This document shows, one piece after another, positions 1-7,304 of a DNA stretch of 64,000 bases; position 1 is the first letter of the stretch; each line of letters opens with the position of its first letter. Location of the stretch: assembly GCA_036265675.1 (NCBI GenBank), contig DATAOP010000057.1, positions 1-64,000 of the forward strand, given 5' to 3'. The stretch is from VRUE01 sp036265675. GTDB lineage: Bacteria > Actinomycetota > Thermoleophilia > Solirubrobacterales > 70-9. The translations under genes and the position numbers were made by a program. The notes under the pieces were generated by a model. It worked only from the letters and a program-made list of their open reading frames with translations. It did no database searches and was not told the origin of the DNA.

Positions 1-1013
1 AGCAGCGTGAGGCGCGCGCCCTTCGCCTCGACGAGCTTCGCCGAGCGCGGGGCGACGATGACCATGCACACCGCCGCCGGGATGATCGCGGTCCCCGCCT
101 CCAGCGTCGAGTAGCCGAGCACGTTCTGGAGGAACTGCTGGCCGATGAACATCGCCCCCATCAGCGTGCCGAACACGACCATGCCGGCCACCGCCGCGAC
201 CCAGAACGTGCGCCGCCCGGCGACGTCGAGGTCGTAGAGCGGGTTGGCCGCGCGCCGCTGGCTGAAGACGAATGCCGCGGCGGCGAGGACTGCGGCGAGG
301 CCGAACCAGATCACGAGGCTGTGGTCGCCTTCGACCGGGGCGAAGTTGACCGCCATCACCAGTGAGCCGACGAAGACGATCGAGAGCAGGCCGCCGAGGT
401 TGTCGACCGGGTCGGTCGTCTCGTTGACGTGGGCCGGGACGTAGCGCCAGGCGAGGAGGAACGCGAGAGCCGCGAGCGGGATCGTTACGTAGAAGACCCA
501 TCCCCACTCGAATCCTTCGAGGATCGCGCCCGAGGCGAGCGGGCCGAGGGCGGCGATTGCGCCCCCGATCGCCGACCAGAGCGCGATCGCCCTGGTTCTC
601 GCGGGGCCCGACCAGAGCGCGGTGATCAGCGCCAGCGTCGTCGGAAAAGCCATACCCGCGGCGATCCCGCCTGCGACACGGGCGAGAAAGAGGAAGTTGG
701 CCGATGGCGCCAGCCCGGCGAGCAGGGAGATCGGGACCGAGAGCCCCATCCCGAGCAGGACCATGGTCTTGCGGCCGTACCGGTCGCCGAGAGCGCCGAG
801 GTAGAGCACCGAGCCGGCGAGGCCGAGCGAGTAGCCGACGGCGATCAGGTTGAGCTGGGTCTGGCCGGCGCTGAACGCTTCGCCGATGTCGGGCAGGGCG
901 ACGTTGGCGACGGCGAGGTTGAGGTTGGCGACGGCGGCGACGAGGATCAGCGCCGCCAGCACCACCGGGGCTCGTCTCGGGCTTTCGGCAGCCATGTCCG
1001 GCGTCGCGCTCAT
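1..1013 (-). CDS. MFS transporter, DHA2 (EmrB/QacA)-like, truncated by window edge
   Basis: N-terminal 337 residues of a proton-coupled multidrug exporter of the major facilitator superfamily; the C-terminus lies beyond the left edge. Helix 1 (about residues 15-37) is followed by an xVALPDIG segment typical of the EmrB/QacA group and by the loop 2-3 motif GDRYGRK (residues 76-82), then many hydrophobic stretches. The family usually has about 480-520 residues and 14 helices, so roughly a third is missing. Start ATG is chosen because a TAGGTT -10 box lies 8 nt upstream on the same strand (1027-1022), which implies a leaderless mRNA. It diverges from the leader ORF and MBL hydrolase. The family is secure; the substrate cannot be inferred. 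Confidence 0.85.
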   Translation of the reverse strand, partial: MSATPDMAAESPRRAPVVLAALILVAAVANLNLAVANVALPDIGEAFSAGQTQLNLIAVGYSLGLAGSVLYLGALGDRYGRKTMVLLGMGLSVPISLLAGLAPSANFLFLARVAGGIAAGMAFPTTLALITALWSGPARTRAIALWSAIGGAIAALGPLASGAILEGFEWGWVFYVTIPLAALAFLLAWRYVPAHVNETTDPVDNLGGLLSIVFVGSLVMAVNFAPVEGDHSLVIWFGLAAVLAAAAFVFSQRRAANPLYDLDVAGRRTFWVAAVAGMVVFGTLMGAMFIGQQFLQNVLGYSTLEAGTAIIPAAVCMVIVAPRSAKLVEAKGARLTL

Positions 1014-1020
1014 GGCGGCC

Positions 1021-1043
1021 TAACCTATCCGAGCCTGAGAGGA
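1021..1043. promoter_or_regulatory. divergent promoter region, MFS transporter / leader A
   Basis: The 38-nt gap between the two starts holds a minus-strand TAGGTT (1027-1022), 8 nt before the MFS ATG. On the plus strand it holds TAACCT (1021-1026) and a GAGAGGA Shine-Dalgarno (1037-1043), 8 nt before the leader A ATG. No convincing -35 box is visible. The MFS side looks leaderless and the plus side looks led by a ribosome binding site. Confidence 0.4.
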
Positions 1044-1051
1044 TTGGATCG

Positions 1052-1123
1052 ATGAGCGCGGAGGCGGCCGAGCGTCCATATCTGCTTCTTCGCGAGGGAG
1101 CGAAGCGCGAAAGGATGTTTTGA
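1052..1123 (+). CDS. leader peptide ORF, copy A of a dispersed leader element
   Basis: A 23-codon frame (ATG to TGA) preceded by a good GAGAGGA ribosome binding site. It starts Met-Ser-Ala-Glu, carries Ala-Lys-Arg-Glu near the end, and its TGA overlaps the TTG start of the MBL-fold gene (TTGA). The DNA is related to copies at 5929-6003 and 19358-19429. Relative to those, copy A has a +1 indel early and a -1 indel late, so the middle is read in another frame while the start, the KRE end and the stop-start overlap are kept. The segment TTCGCG...CGCGAA can form a short hairpin. I infer translational coupling; no function for the peptide is known to me. Confidence 0.55.
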   Translation: MSAEAAERPYLLLREGAKRERMF

Positions 1124-2127
1124 GCGGGAGGCGGCCGGAGGCGCCGCGAACGGAGAGGATGCTGCCCGGGGTCTGGCGCCTGCGCCTGCCGCTTCCCTGG
1201 CCCGGTGTCCCGCACGGCAACGTCTGGGCCGTCGCCGCCGACGGCGGCGTCGTCCTCTTCGACACCGGGATCGGCGGCAGGGGGAGGCTGCGCCAGTTCG
1301 ACCTCGCGCTGGCCCAGGCCGGCTTCGGGCTCGAGGACGTGAAGCTGCTCGTCTGCACCCACTCCCACACCGACCACTACGGGCTGGCGGCGCCGATCGT
1401 CGAGGAGGCGGGCTGCGAGCTCTGGATGCATCCGCGCTGGGGCCACATCCGGCTGCTCGCCGACGACCCCGCCGCCGCGCTCGAGCAGCGGATCGAGGTC
1501 GCGCGCCAGAGCGGCGTCCCGCCGGCGGCGCTTGAGCGCTACCGCGAGTCGCGCGAAGGCGACCAGGAGACCGGGGTCGAGGCGATCGCCGAGCCCGACC
1601 GCGAGCTGGTGCCGGGAGTCGAGGTCGAGACCGACCTCGGCACCTGGCAGGTGCACGAGACGCCCGGCCACGCGCCCTCGCACGTCGTCCTCCACCAGCC
1701 CGAGCGGAGGCTGATGATCAGCGGCGACCACCTGCTGGGGCGGACCGTCCTCTTCTTCGACCACGGCCACAGCCCCGACCCGGTGGGCGAATTCCTCGCC
1801 AGCCTCGACGAGATCGAGCCGCTCCCGGTCGACCTCTGCCTGCCCGGGCACGGCCGGCCGTTCCGCCAGCCGGAGACGAAGATCGCCGAGGCGCGCGCCC
1901 AGGTCGAGCAGCTGCTCGGGAAGGTGCGCTCTGCGCTCGGCGAGGGCGAGCGGCAGCCGTTCGAGGTCGTCGCCGAGCTCGTCGGCCCCGACAACGTCAA
2001 CTCGCCGGCCAGCGCCTGGGCTCTCCAGATCGTCCTCTCCTGCCTCGACCACATGCGGATCGGCGACGAGGCCGAGCCGGTCGAGGGGACCGACCCCCAG
2101 CGCTGGAAGCTCATCTCGGCTCGGTAG
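1120..2127 (+). CDS. MBL-fold metallo-hydrolase
   Basis: A 335-residue metallo-beta-lactamase-fold hydrolase. The zinc-binding HxHxDH motif is at residues 81-86 (THSHTDHYG). A second His is expected in the TPGHAPSH segment and an Asp in ISGDH. The C-terminal portion (after about residue 250) is a helical extension, as in the family of small-molecule thioester/lactone hydrolases and glyoxalase II relatives; the substrate is unknown. Start TTG overlaps the leader A stop and has AAAGGA about 6 nt upstream; ATG at 1159 is an alternative. First full-length gene of a tight block with the SRPBCC, GNAT and PQQ-propeller genes. Confidence 0.85.
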   Translation: MSGRRPEAPRTERMLPGVWRLRLPLPWPGVPHGNVWAVAADGGVVLFDTGIGGRGRLRQFDLALAQAGFGLEDVKLLVCTHSHTDHYGLAAPIVEEAGCELWMHPRWGHIRLLADDPAAALEQRIEVARQSGVPPAALERYRESREGDQETGVEAIAEPDRELVPGVEVETDLGTWQVHETPGHAPSHVVLHQPERRLMISGDHLLGRTVLFFDHGHSPDPVGEFLASLDEIEPLPVDLCLPGHGRPFRQPETKIAEARAQVEQLLGKVRSALGEGERQPFEVVAELVGPDNVNSPASAWALQIVLSCLDHMRIGDEAEPVEGTDPQRWKLISAR

Positions 2128-2136
2128 CCTGCGCCG

Positions 2137-2580
2137 ATGGCGAGCTTCACATTCGTCCGCGAGATCCGGGCTCCGCGCGAGGTCGTCTTCGACCTCCTCA
2201 CCGACCACTGCGGCTACGCCGACCTGACGCTGCTGCGGCGGGTCGACCTCGAGCGCGAGGGAGATCCGGCGCCGAACGGCCTCGGCGCGATCCGGGTTCT
2301 CCACGCGGTCGGCCCGCCGCTGCGCGAGGAAGTCATCGCCTACCGGCCTCCGAGCCGCTTCTCCTACAAGGTCCTGTCCGGGCTGCCCGTGCGCGGCCAC
2401 GTCGGGACGATCGAGCTGACGGAGCAGGGGGAGGGCACCCAGGTCGTCTACGCGGTCCGGATGGAGCCGACCATCCCGGTCGTCGGCGGGGCCGTGGTCG
2501 CCGGCGTCCGCCAGGGGGTCAAGCAGCTCCTGAAGGGGGTCGCCAGCGAGGCCGAGCGGCGCGCCGCCGCCGCGTCCTGA
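2137..2580 (+). CDS. SRPBCC-family (polyketide cyclase/START-like) protein
   Basis: A 147-residue single-domain helix-grip protein. It opens with a strand-helix typical of the family (FTFVREIRAPREVVFDLLTD) and ends with the long C-terminal helix that closes the hydrophobic pocket. Such proteins bind or cyclise hydrophobic ligands; there is no ligand clue here. A TAGCCT hexamer overlapping the stop of the preceding gene lies 6 nt before the ATG, so the gene may also have its own leaderless transcript. The next gene starts 9 nt downstream. Confidence 0.75.
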   Translation: MASFTFVREIRAPREVVFDLLTDHCGYADLTLLRRVDLEREGDPAPNGLGAIRVLHAVGPPLREEVIAYRPPSRFSYKVLSGLPVRGHVGTIELTEQGEGTQVVYAVRMEPTIPVVGGAVVAGVRQGVKQLLKGVASEAERRAAAAS

Positions 2581-2589
2581 GCGCTCGGG

Positions 2590-3360
2590 ATGGGCACGCG
2601 CCTCGATCAGGGAGAGCTGCGTCGGCGGGCGATCGCGGGTGTCCGCGAGGAGGTCGTGGCATTCGGGAGCGGCGGTGAGGGCTCGCGACTGATCCGCCGT
2701 GACGGCCTGCTCGCCGCGGTGACGCCGGCGACGCCGCAGCGCTCGCTCTTCAACTCCGTCCACTACACCGACCCCGCGGTGCTGGCCGCCGAGCTCGACG
2801 CCCTCGCCGAGGCCTACGAATCGGCGGGGGTGCGGGCCTGGACGGTCTGGGTTCCGGACTTCGACCGCGAGACGGCGGCGTTGCTCGAGTCGCGCGACCA
2901 CGTCCTCGACGCTGCGCCGCGGGCGATGGCGCTGGAGCTCGTCGACCTCGGCCCGGAGCCGCCCCGGCCTGAGGGGATCGAGCAGCGCCCGGGCGACGCG
3001 GCCACCGCGGCGCTGCTCAACGATCTCGCCTACGGCTACGGCCCCGATGGCTTCCGCGCAGGTCTGGGTGCCGCCGATACCTCGATCCGCTGGCACGCGG
3101 CGTTCGAGGGAGAGGAGCAGGTCTCCTGCGTCGGCGAGATCCGGGTCGGCGACGACTGCCTGGTCACCGGCGTCGCGACGCCGCCCGAGCACCGGCGACG
3201 GGGGATCGCCGGATGGCTGGTCTGGAAGGTCCTCGACGATGCCCGGGCGGCGGGTCTGAGCAGCGGCTCGCTTCAGGCGACGAAGGCGGGCGCTCCGCTG
3301 TATGAGCGGATGGGCTTCGCCGACCACGGCTTCATCGAGATGTGGGAGCTGCGGCGGTGA
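2590..3360 (+). CDS. GNAT-family N-acetyltransferase
   Basis: A 256-residue acetyltransferase. The acetyl-CoA pyrophosphate loop is visible as EHRRRGIAGWLVWKVLDDA (about residues 200-218), after the beta-4 strand CLVTGVATPP. The last part (GAPLYERMGFADHG) is the usual motif B ending. The N-terminal ~110 residues form a second, degenerate GNAT-like or unrelated domain, making the protein longer than the typical 150-180 residues. The substrate is unknown. Its stop overlaps the GTG of the PQQ-propeller gene (GTGA), indicating coupling. Confidence 0.8.
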   Translation: MGTRLDQGELRRRAIAGVREEVVAFGSGGEGSRLIRRDGLLAAVTPATPQRSLFNSVHYTDPAVLAAELDALAEAYESAGVRAWTVWVPDFDRETAALLESRDHVLDAAPRAMALELVDLGPEPPRPEGIEQRPGDAATAALLNDLAYGYGPDGFRAGLGAADTSIRWHAAFEGEEQVSCVGEIRVGDDCLVTGVATPPEHRRRGIAGWLVWKVLDDARAAGLSSGSLQATKAGAPLYERMGFADHGFIEMWELRR

Positions 3361-4781
3361 AAAAGGCGGTCAAACGCCTTTGGAGCCGGGTCGCGAAGAC
3401 CTGGAAGGAGCACCGCCGGGCCTCGATCGCCGCGATCGTCGCCGTGGTCCTGGTGTTCGCCGGCGGAATCCTGCTCGCCTACGAGCTGCTCAAGCGCCCG
3501 GCCGACATCCACAACACGAGCGTTCCCTTCCATGCGCAGAAGCCGCCGAAGCCGGAGGCGAAAACGGTCAACTGGCCGTTCTTCGGGCTGAACCGGGCCC
3601 GGACCCGGTACCTGCCGGCGAAGCGGGTGAAGCCGCCCTTCCGCAAACTCTGGCGCTACACCGGGAGGCCGCTGCTCGAGTTCCCGCCGATCTACGTCCA
3701 CGGCCGCCTCTATTTCGTCGACAACAGCGGCTGGGCCCGCGCTCTCGACTCTGATACCGGCAAGCTGATCTGGAAACGCCGGATCGGCCGTCTCAACGCC
3801 TCCTCGCCGGCCTACGCCCGGCACCGGCTCTACATCGTCAACCTGGTCCCGGGCCACATCGTCAAGCTCAACGCCGGCAACGGGAAGATCCTCTGGAAAC
3901 GGCCGCTGCCGGGACGGGCGGAGTCCTCACCCGTCGTCGTCGGCCGCACCGTCTACTTCGGCTGCGAAAACGGCGAACTATTCGCGCTCGCGACCGGGAA
4001 CGGGAACGTGCGCTGGTCGACGCCGCTCGGCGGCGCGATCAAGTCGGCGCCGGCCTACAACCACGGGACGCTCTACGTAGGCGACTACGGCGGCTACATG
4101 AACGCGGTCGATGCCAAGACCGGCGAACTGGAGTGGCAGAGCGGCTCGCTCGGGCCGGGGTTCGGGGCCTCCGGCGCCTTCTACTCGACCCCCGCCGTCG
4201 CCTTCGGCCGCGTCTACGCCGGCAACAACGACGACCGCGTCTACAGCTTCGACCGCCATGACGGCACCGTCGCCTGGAGCTACTCGACCGGCGGCTACGC
4301 CTACTCGGGCCCCGCCGTCGCGACCACGAAGCACAGCCCGCCGACCGTCTACATCGGCTCCTTCGACGGCAACGTCTACGCGCTCGACGCAAAGGACGGG
4401 TCGGTGCGCTGGAGCCAATCGGCCGGCGGCCAGATCGTCGGCTCGCTCTCGGCTGTCGGCGAAATCGTCTACGCGGCCGAGTTCAGCGGCGAGACGACCA
4501 CCGGCTACATGATGCACAGCGGCCGCCGGGTCTTCAGCTACCCACGTGGGACCTACACGCCGATCATTTCCGACGGCCACCGCCTCTACCTGACCGGCTA
4601 CTCGAGCATCACCGCCCTCGTTCCGTACAGGTACAGGGCCGCCGTCGCCTCGCGGGTCGTCGCCCCGAAACCGAAGAAACAGCCGCCGAAAAAGAAAAAG
4701 AAGGCGCCGAAGCCCAAGCAGCACCACCATCACAAGAAGAAGGCGCACAAGCAGCAGCACCACCACCGCAAGAACGGTTAG
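3357..4781 (+). CDS. membrane-anchored PQQ-repeat beta-propeller protein with Lys/His-rich tail
   Basis: A 474-residue protein with one N-terminal transmembrane segment (about residues 25-45) and then PQQ/BamB-like repeats of the form VYxGSFDGNVYALDAKDGSVRW, building an extracytoplasmic seven- or eight-bladed propeller. The final ~40 residues are almost only Lys, His, Pro and Gln (for example QHHHHKKKAHKQQHHHRK). No PQQ catalytic residues are evident, so it is more likely a scaffold or binding propeller than a dehydrogenase. Start GTG is chosen for GGGAG 8 nt upstream and the GTGA overlap with the GNAT stop; GTG at 3342 is an alternative. Its stop shares 4 nt with that of the convergent GH26-like gene. 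Confidence 0.8.
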   Translation: MKKAVKRLWSRVAKTWKEHRRASIAAIVAVVLVFAGGILLAYELLKRPADIHNTSVPFHAQKPPKPEAKTVNWPFFGLNRARTRYLPAKRVKPPFRKLWRYTGRPLLEFPPIYVHGRLYFVDNSGWARALDSDTGKLIWKRRIGRLNASSPAYARHRLYIVNLVPGHIVKLNAGNGKILWKRPLPGRAESSPVVVGRTVYFGCENGELFALATGNGNVRWSTPLGGAIKSAPAYNHGTLYVGDYGGYMNAVDAKTGELEWQSGSLGPGFGASGAFYSTPAVAFGRVYAGNNDDRVYSFDRHDGTVAWSYSTGGYAYSGPAVATTKHSPPTVYIGSFDGNVYALDAKDGSVRWSQSAGGQIVGSLSAVGEIVYAAEFSGETTTGYMMHSGRRVFSYPRGTYTPIISDGHRLYLTGYSSITALVPYRYRAAVASRVVAPKPKKQPPKKKKKAPKPKQHHHHKKKAHKQQHHHRKNG

Positions 4782-5869
4782 CGCTTCTTGGGCGTCGTCG
4801 GCAGGCCGCCGGGCGGCGGTGGCGGCGGGGTCGGGTGGCCGGCGACGAAGTGGGGGATGCGCGGGTGGTGGAGCCAGTTGTCGAGGACGGCGAGGCTGGC
4901 GGGGTAGTTCTGGATTCGGTAGGCGCTGGACGAGCCGAAGTCCTGGTAGTAGATCGCCATCTTGCAGCGGCGGTGGCGGTCGACCCAGGTCAGGAGGCGG
5001 CCGATGAAGGTCGGGTCGTCGCTGCCGACGACGCCGAACTCGGGCAGCGCGAACGGCTTCCTGTCGTAGCGGCGGTAGAGGCCGGAGAGGCCCTTCCAGT
5101 CGGGGTTGTCCGAGTACATGTCGGTCCCGACCCAGTCGACGTACGCGTCGCCGGGGTAGAAGAAGCGCGGGCGGTTCTGGGGCACGGTGGGCGAGCCCGC
5201 CGGCAGCGTGCTCCAGATGATCGCGACCGGCGCCCGCGGTAGTCCGCCGACGCTGCTTCGCAGCCGCGGCAGGCCGGCCTCGTGGAGGCGCCGGTTGATG
5301 ACGCTCCGCTTGCCGCCGCCGTGGACGATCACGTAGATGCGGCGGAAGGCGCGGATGTACTGGCGCGGGCTGTGGGCGGCGTCGCGCCTGTGTCCGGCGC
5401 AGTCGTAGGCGGCCCAGACGTTGAGGCAGCGATTGGGCTCGCCGAGCGGGCGGATATAGGAGCGCATGTGCTTCGCCCAGAACAGCCTGTTGAGCCGGAT
5501 CAGGTACTCGTCGCCTTCGCCACGGGCGATCGCGCGCGGCGAGATCAGCTCGTGGCCGTCGCGCTTGTCGGCGGTCGAGATGTGCATCACCGGCCGCGCC
5601 CGCGCGTCCTGCCAGCGTTCGATCGAGTCCGGGAAGTCGGTCCCCCAGGTGCGGAAGGTCTCGATCAGCGCCGGATGCTTGTTGGTCAGCTTGCTGAAGG
5701 CGCCGAAGTCGGCCGGATCGCCGGTGTCGGAGATCCCGAAGAAGAGCTTCTTGCCCCGCGGGGCGAGGTTTCCGGCGCCGGCCGCGGCGGGCAGGGCAGC
5801 GCAGAGCAGCGCCACGGCAAGGGCAGCGGCAAGTGCCGCGACTGTCGCTTTGGACCTCGAGGGGGGCAC
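4778..5869 (-). CDS. exported GH26-like glycoside hydrolase family protein
   Basis: About 363 residues with a Sec signal peptide (ATVAALAAALAVALLCA) and a TIM-barrel body resembling beta-mannanase-type GH26 proteins. The likely acid/base Glu is in IRPLGEPNRCLNVWAAY and the likely nucleophile Glu in FALPEFGVVG, near the end of the barrel, with DWVGTDMYSDN between. The C-terminus is Pro-rich (PTPPPPPPGG) and basic. The start is uncertain: GTG at 5869 gives a clean signal peptide and lies 13 nt after a TAGCGT box (5888-5883); GTG 5884 and TTG 5881 are alternatives. A longer frame reaches 5980 but would run through leader B. The sugar substrate is not inferable. Confidence 0.65.
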   Translation of the reverse strand: MPPSRSKATVAALAAALAVALLCAALPAAAGAGNLAPRGKKLFFGISDTGDPADFGAFSKLTNKHPALIETFRTWGTDFPDSIERWQDARARPVMHISTADKRDGHELISPRAIARGEGDEYLIRLNRLFWAKHMRSYIRPLGEPNRCLNVWAAYDCAGHRRDAAHSPRQYIRAFRRIYVIVHGGGKRSVINRRLHEAGLPRLRSSVGGLPRAPVAIIWSTLPAGSPTVPQNRPRFFYPGDAYVDWVGTDMYSDNPDWKGLSGLYRRYDRKPFALPEFGVVGSDDPTFIGRLLTWVDRHRRCKMAIYYQDFGSSSAYRIQNYPASLAVLDNWLHHPRIPHFVAGHPTPPPPPPGGLPTTPKKR

Positions 5870-5915
5870 TCCGAAGGACAACACGCTACGGAACCGATCG
5901 TCTCTGCCGCGGGCG

Positions 5916-5921
5916 TAGAGT
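5916..5921 (+). promoter_or_regulatory. -10 box for leader B / agmatinase transcript
   Basis: TAGAGT lies 7 nt before the GTG of leader B, the spacing expected when transcription starts at or next to the start codon. No -35 consensus is visible. If correct, leader B is itself translated from a leaderless mRNA. Confidence 0.4.
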
Positions 5922-5928
5922 TGCAGGG

Positions 5929-6003
5929 GTGAGCGCGGAGCGAGTAAGCGTCCATCTCTGTTTCTCCGCGCCGCGAGCAAAGCGCGAGGATTTGTTTACT
6001 TGA
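5929..6003 (+). CDS. leader peptide ORF, copy B of a dispersed leader element
   Basis: A 24-codon frame starting GTG (Val/Met-Ser-Ala-Glu-Arg-Val-Ser-Val) with Ala-Lys-Arg-Glu-Asp near its end. Its TGA overlaps the TTG start of the agmatinase gene as TTGA. The first 24 nt match copy C (19358) at 22 positions. A CGCGC...GCGCG pair inside can form a weaker version of the hairpin seen in copy C. No Shine-Dalgarno with normal spacing is present, but a TAGAGT -10 box lies 7 nt upstream. Inferred role: leader peptide coupling translation to the enzyme gene. Confidence 0.55.
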   Translation: MSAERVSVHLCFSAPRAKREDLFT

Positions 6004-6965
6004 TCGATCCACTCGACCGCTGGCGCGAGCACGGGGAGAAGCCGGACTTCGCCGGCCTGCTCACCTTCGCCGGGCTCCCCTACACCGAGGACCCGGCGGA
6101 GCTCGAGGGCGTCGATGTCGCGATCGTCGGCGCGCCCACCGACGACCTCGTCTCCGATCGGCCCGGCGCGCGGTTCGGCCCGCGCGCGATCCGCGCCGCC
6201 GGCTGCCCTCCGGGGCCCCACCTCGAGGCCGGGGTCGACGCCGTCCAGGCGCTGCGGATCATCGACTACGGTGACGCGCCGGTTCTACCCGCCGACCCGG
6301 TCGCGAGCCACGAGGCAATCGAGCGGACGGTCGGCGAGGTCGTCGACGCCGGTGCGATCCCGGTCGTCCTCGGCGGCGATCACAGCATCGCCGAGCCCGA
6401 CATCCGCGCCTGCGCCGCCCATATCGGCGCCCCGGTCGGCCTCGTCCACTTCGACACCCACACCGACACCGGCTCGATCGTCTTCGGGGTCAAGGTCTCC
6501 CACGGCACTCCGATGCGGAGGCTGGTCGAAGCCGGCCAGGTCGATCCCGCGCGCTACGTCCAGATCGGCCTTCGCGGCTACTGGCCGGGCGAGGAGGAGT
6601 TCTCCTGGCAGCGCGACCAGGGGATCGAGAGCATCTTCATGCACGAGCTTCGCGATGCCGGCATCGAGGCGGCGGTCGAGCGGGCGGCCGAGGCGGTTGG
6701 CGACGGGCCGGTGTTCCTCTCGGTCGACATCGACGTCCTCGACCCGGCCTTCGCCCCCGGCACCGGCACCCCCGAGCCGGGCGGGATGACGACCGCCGAG
6801 CTGATGCGGGCGTGCCGCGAGCTCGCCGCCCGACTCGACCTCGTCGGGGCCGAGCTCGTCGAGGTGATCCCCACCGCGGTCGGCTCGGCCGACGTCACGG
6901 CCCTGGCCGGGGATCGGATCGTGCGCGAGATCCTGACCGGGATCGCGCTCCGTCGCAGCCGCTAG
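6000..6965 (+). CDS. agmatinase/ureohydrolase-family enzyme
   Basis: A 321-residue member of the arginase/agmatinase fold, which uses a dimanganese centre to hydrolyse a guanidino group and release urea. Metal-ligand motifs are GGDHS (125-129), FDTHTD (151-156; the usual DAHxD has Thr in place of Ala) and SVDIDVLDP (241-249), followed by PGTGTPEPGG, typical of agmatinase rather than arginase. The substrate could be agmatine, guanidinobutyrate or a related compound. Start TTG is set by the overlap with the leader B stop; the next ATG lies far inside the fold. There are no polyamine genes nearby. Confidence 0.85.
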   Translation: MIDPLDRWREHGEKPDFAGLLTFAGLPYTEDPAELEGVDVAIVGAPTDDLVSDRPGARFGPRAIRAAGCPPGPHLEAGVDAVQALRIIDYGDAPVLPADPVASHEAIERTVGEVVDAGAIPVVLGGDHSIAEPDIRACAAHIGAPVGLVHFDTHTDTGSIVFGVKVSHGTPMRRLVEAGQVDPARYVQIGLRGYWPGEEEFSWQRDQGIESIFMHELRDAGIEAAVERAAEAVGDGPVFLSVDIDVLDPAFAPGTGTPEPGGMTTAELMRACRELAARLDLVGAELVEVIPTAVGSADVTALAGDRIVREILTGIALRRSR

Positions 6966-7028
6966 ACCGGCAGTTTGGAGCTGCTCGAATTCGGGGACAG
7001 GGAGACCTCAGCAACCGAAGGAGCAGAG

Positions 7029-7304
7029 ATGTCCACGATTGCGATCATCGCCATCATCGTCGGCGCGATCATCGTCCTCGCGATCCTGATCTCGACGGCG
7101 CGCAAAACCGGTAAGCGACGCCAGCTCGGGCACGAGCAGGAGCGGGCGCAGCACGACGACGCGCGACACCACCGTGAGCGGGCCCAGGAGAGCCGCACCG
7201 AGGCCGCGATCGCCGAGGAGCGGGCCGAGCGCGCCAAGGTCGAAGCGGACCTCGACGAGGAGCGGGCGAGCCGGCGCGAGCAGGAGCTGGGCAGCGAACG
7301 CTAG
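7029..7304 (+). CDS. small single-pass membrane protein with coiled-coil tail
   Basis: A 91-residue protein: transmembrane helix at about residues 3-22 (STIAIIAIIVGAIIVLAIL), then a highly charged Arg/Glu-rich helix (residues 30-91) predicted to be a coiled coil on the cytoplasmic side. AAGGAG 5 nt before the ATG fixes the start. No known domain is recognised. The stop TAG shares the palindrome CTAG with the stop of the convergent zwf gene. Confidence 0.7.
   Translation: MSTIAIIAIIVGAIIVLAILISTARKTGKRRQLGHEQERAQHDDARHHRERAQESRTEAAIAEERAERAKVEADLDEERASRREQELGSER

Noticed and set aside
429..1055. Long plus-strand frames opposite the MFS gene
   Set aside because: In this GC-rich DNA most antisense frames stay open. 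The composition is Arg/Gly/Asp-rich low-complexity, and the minus strand encodes a clear transporter.
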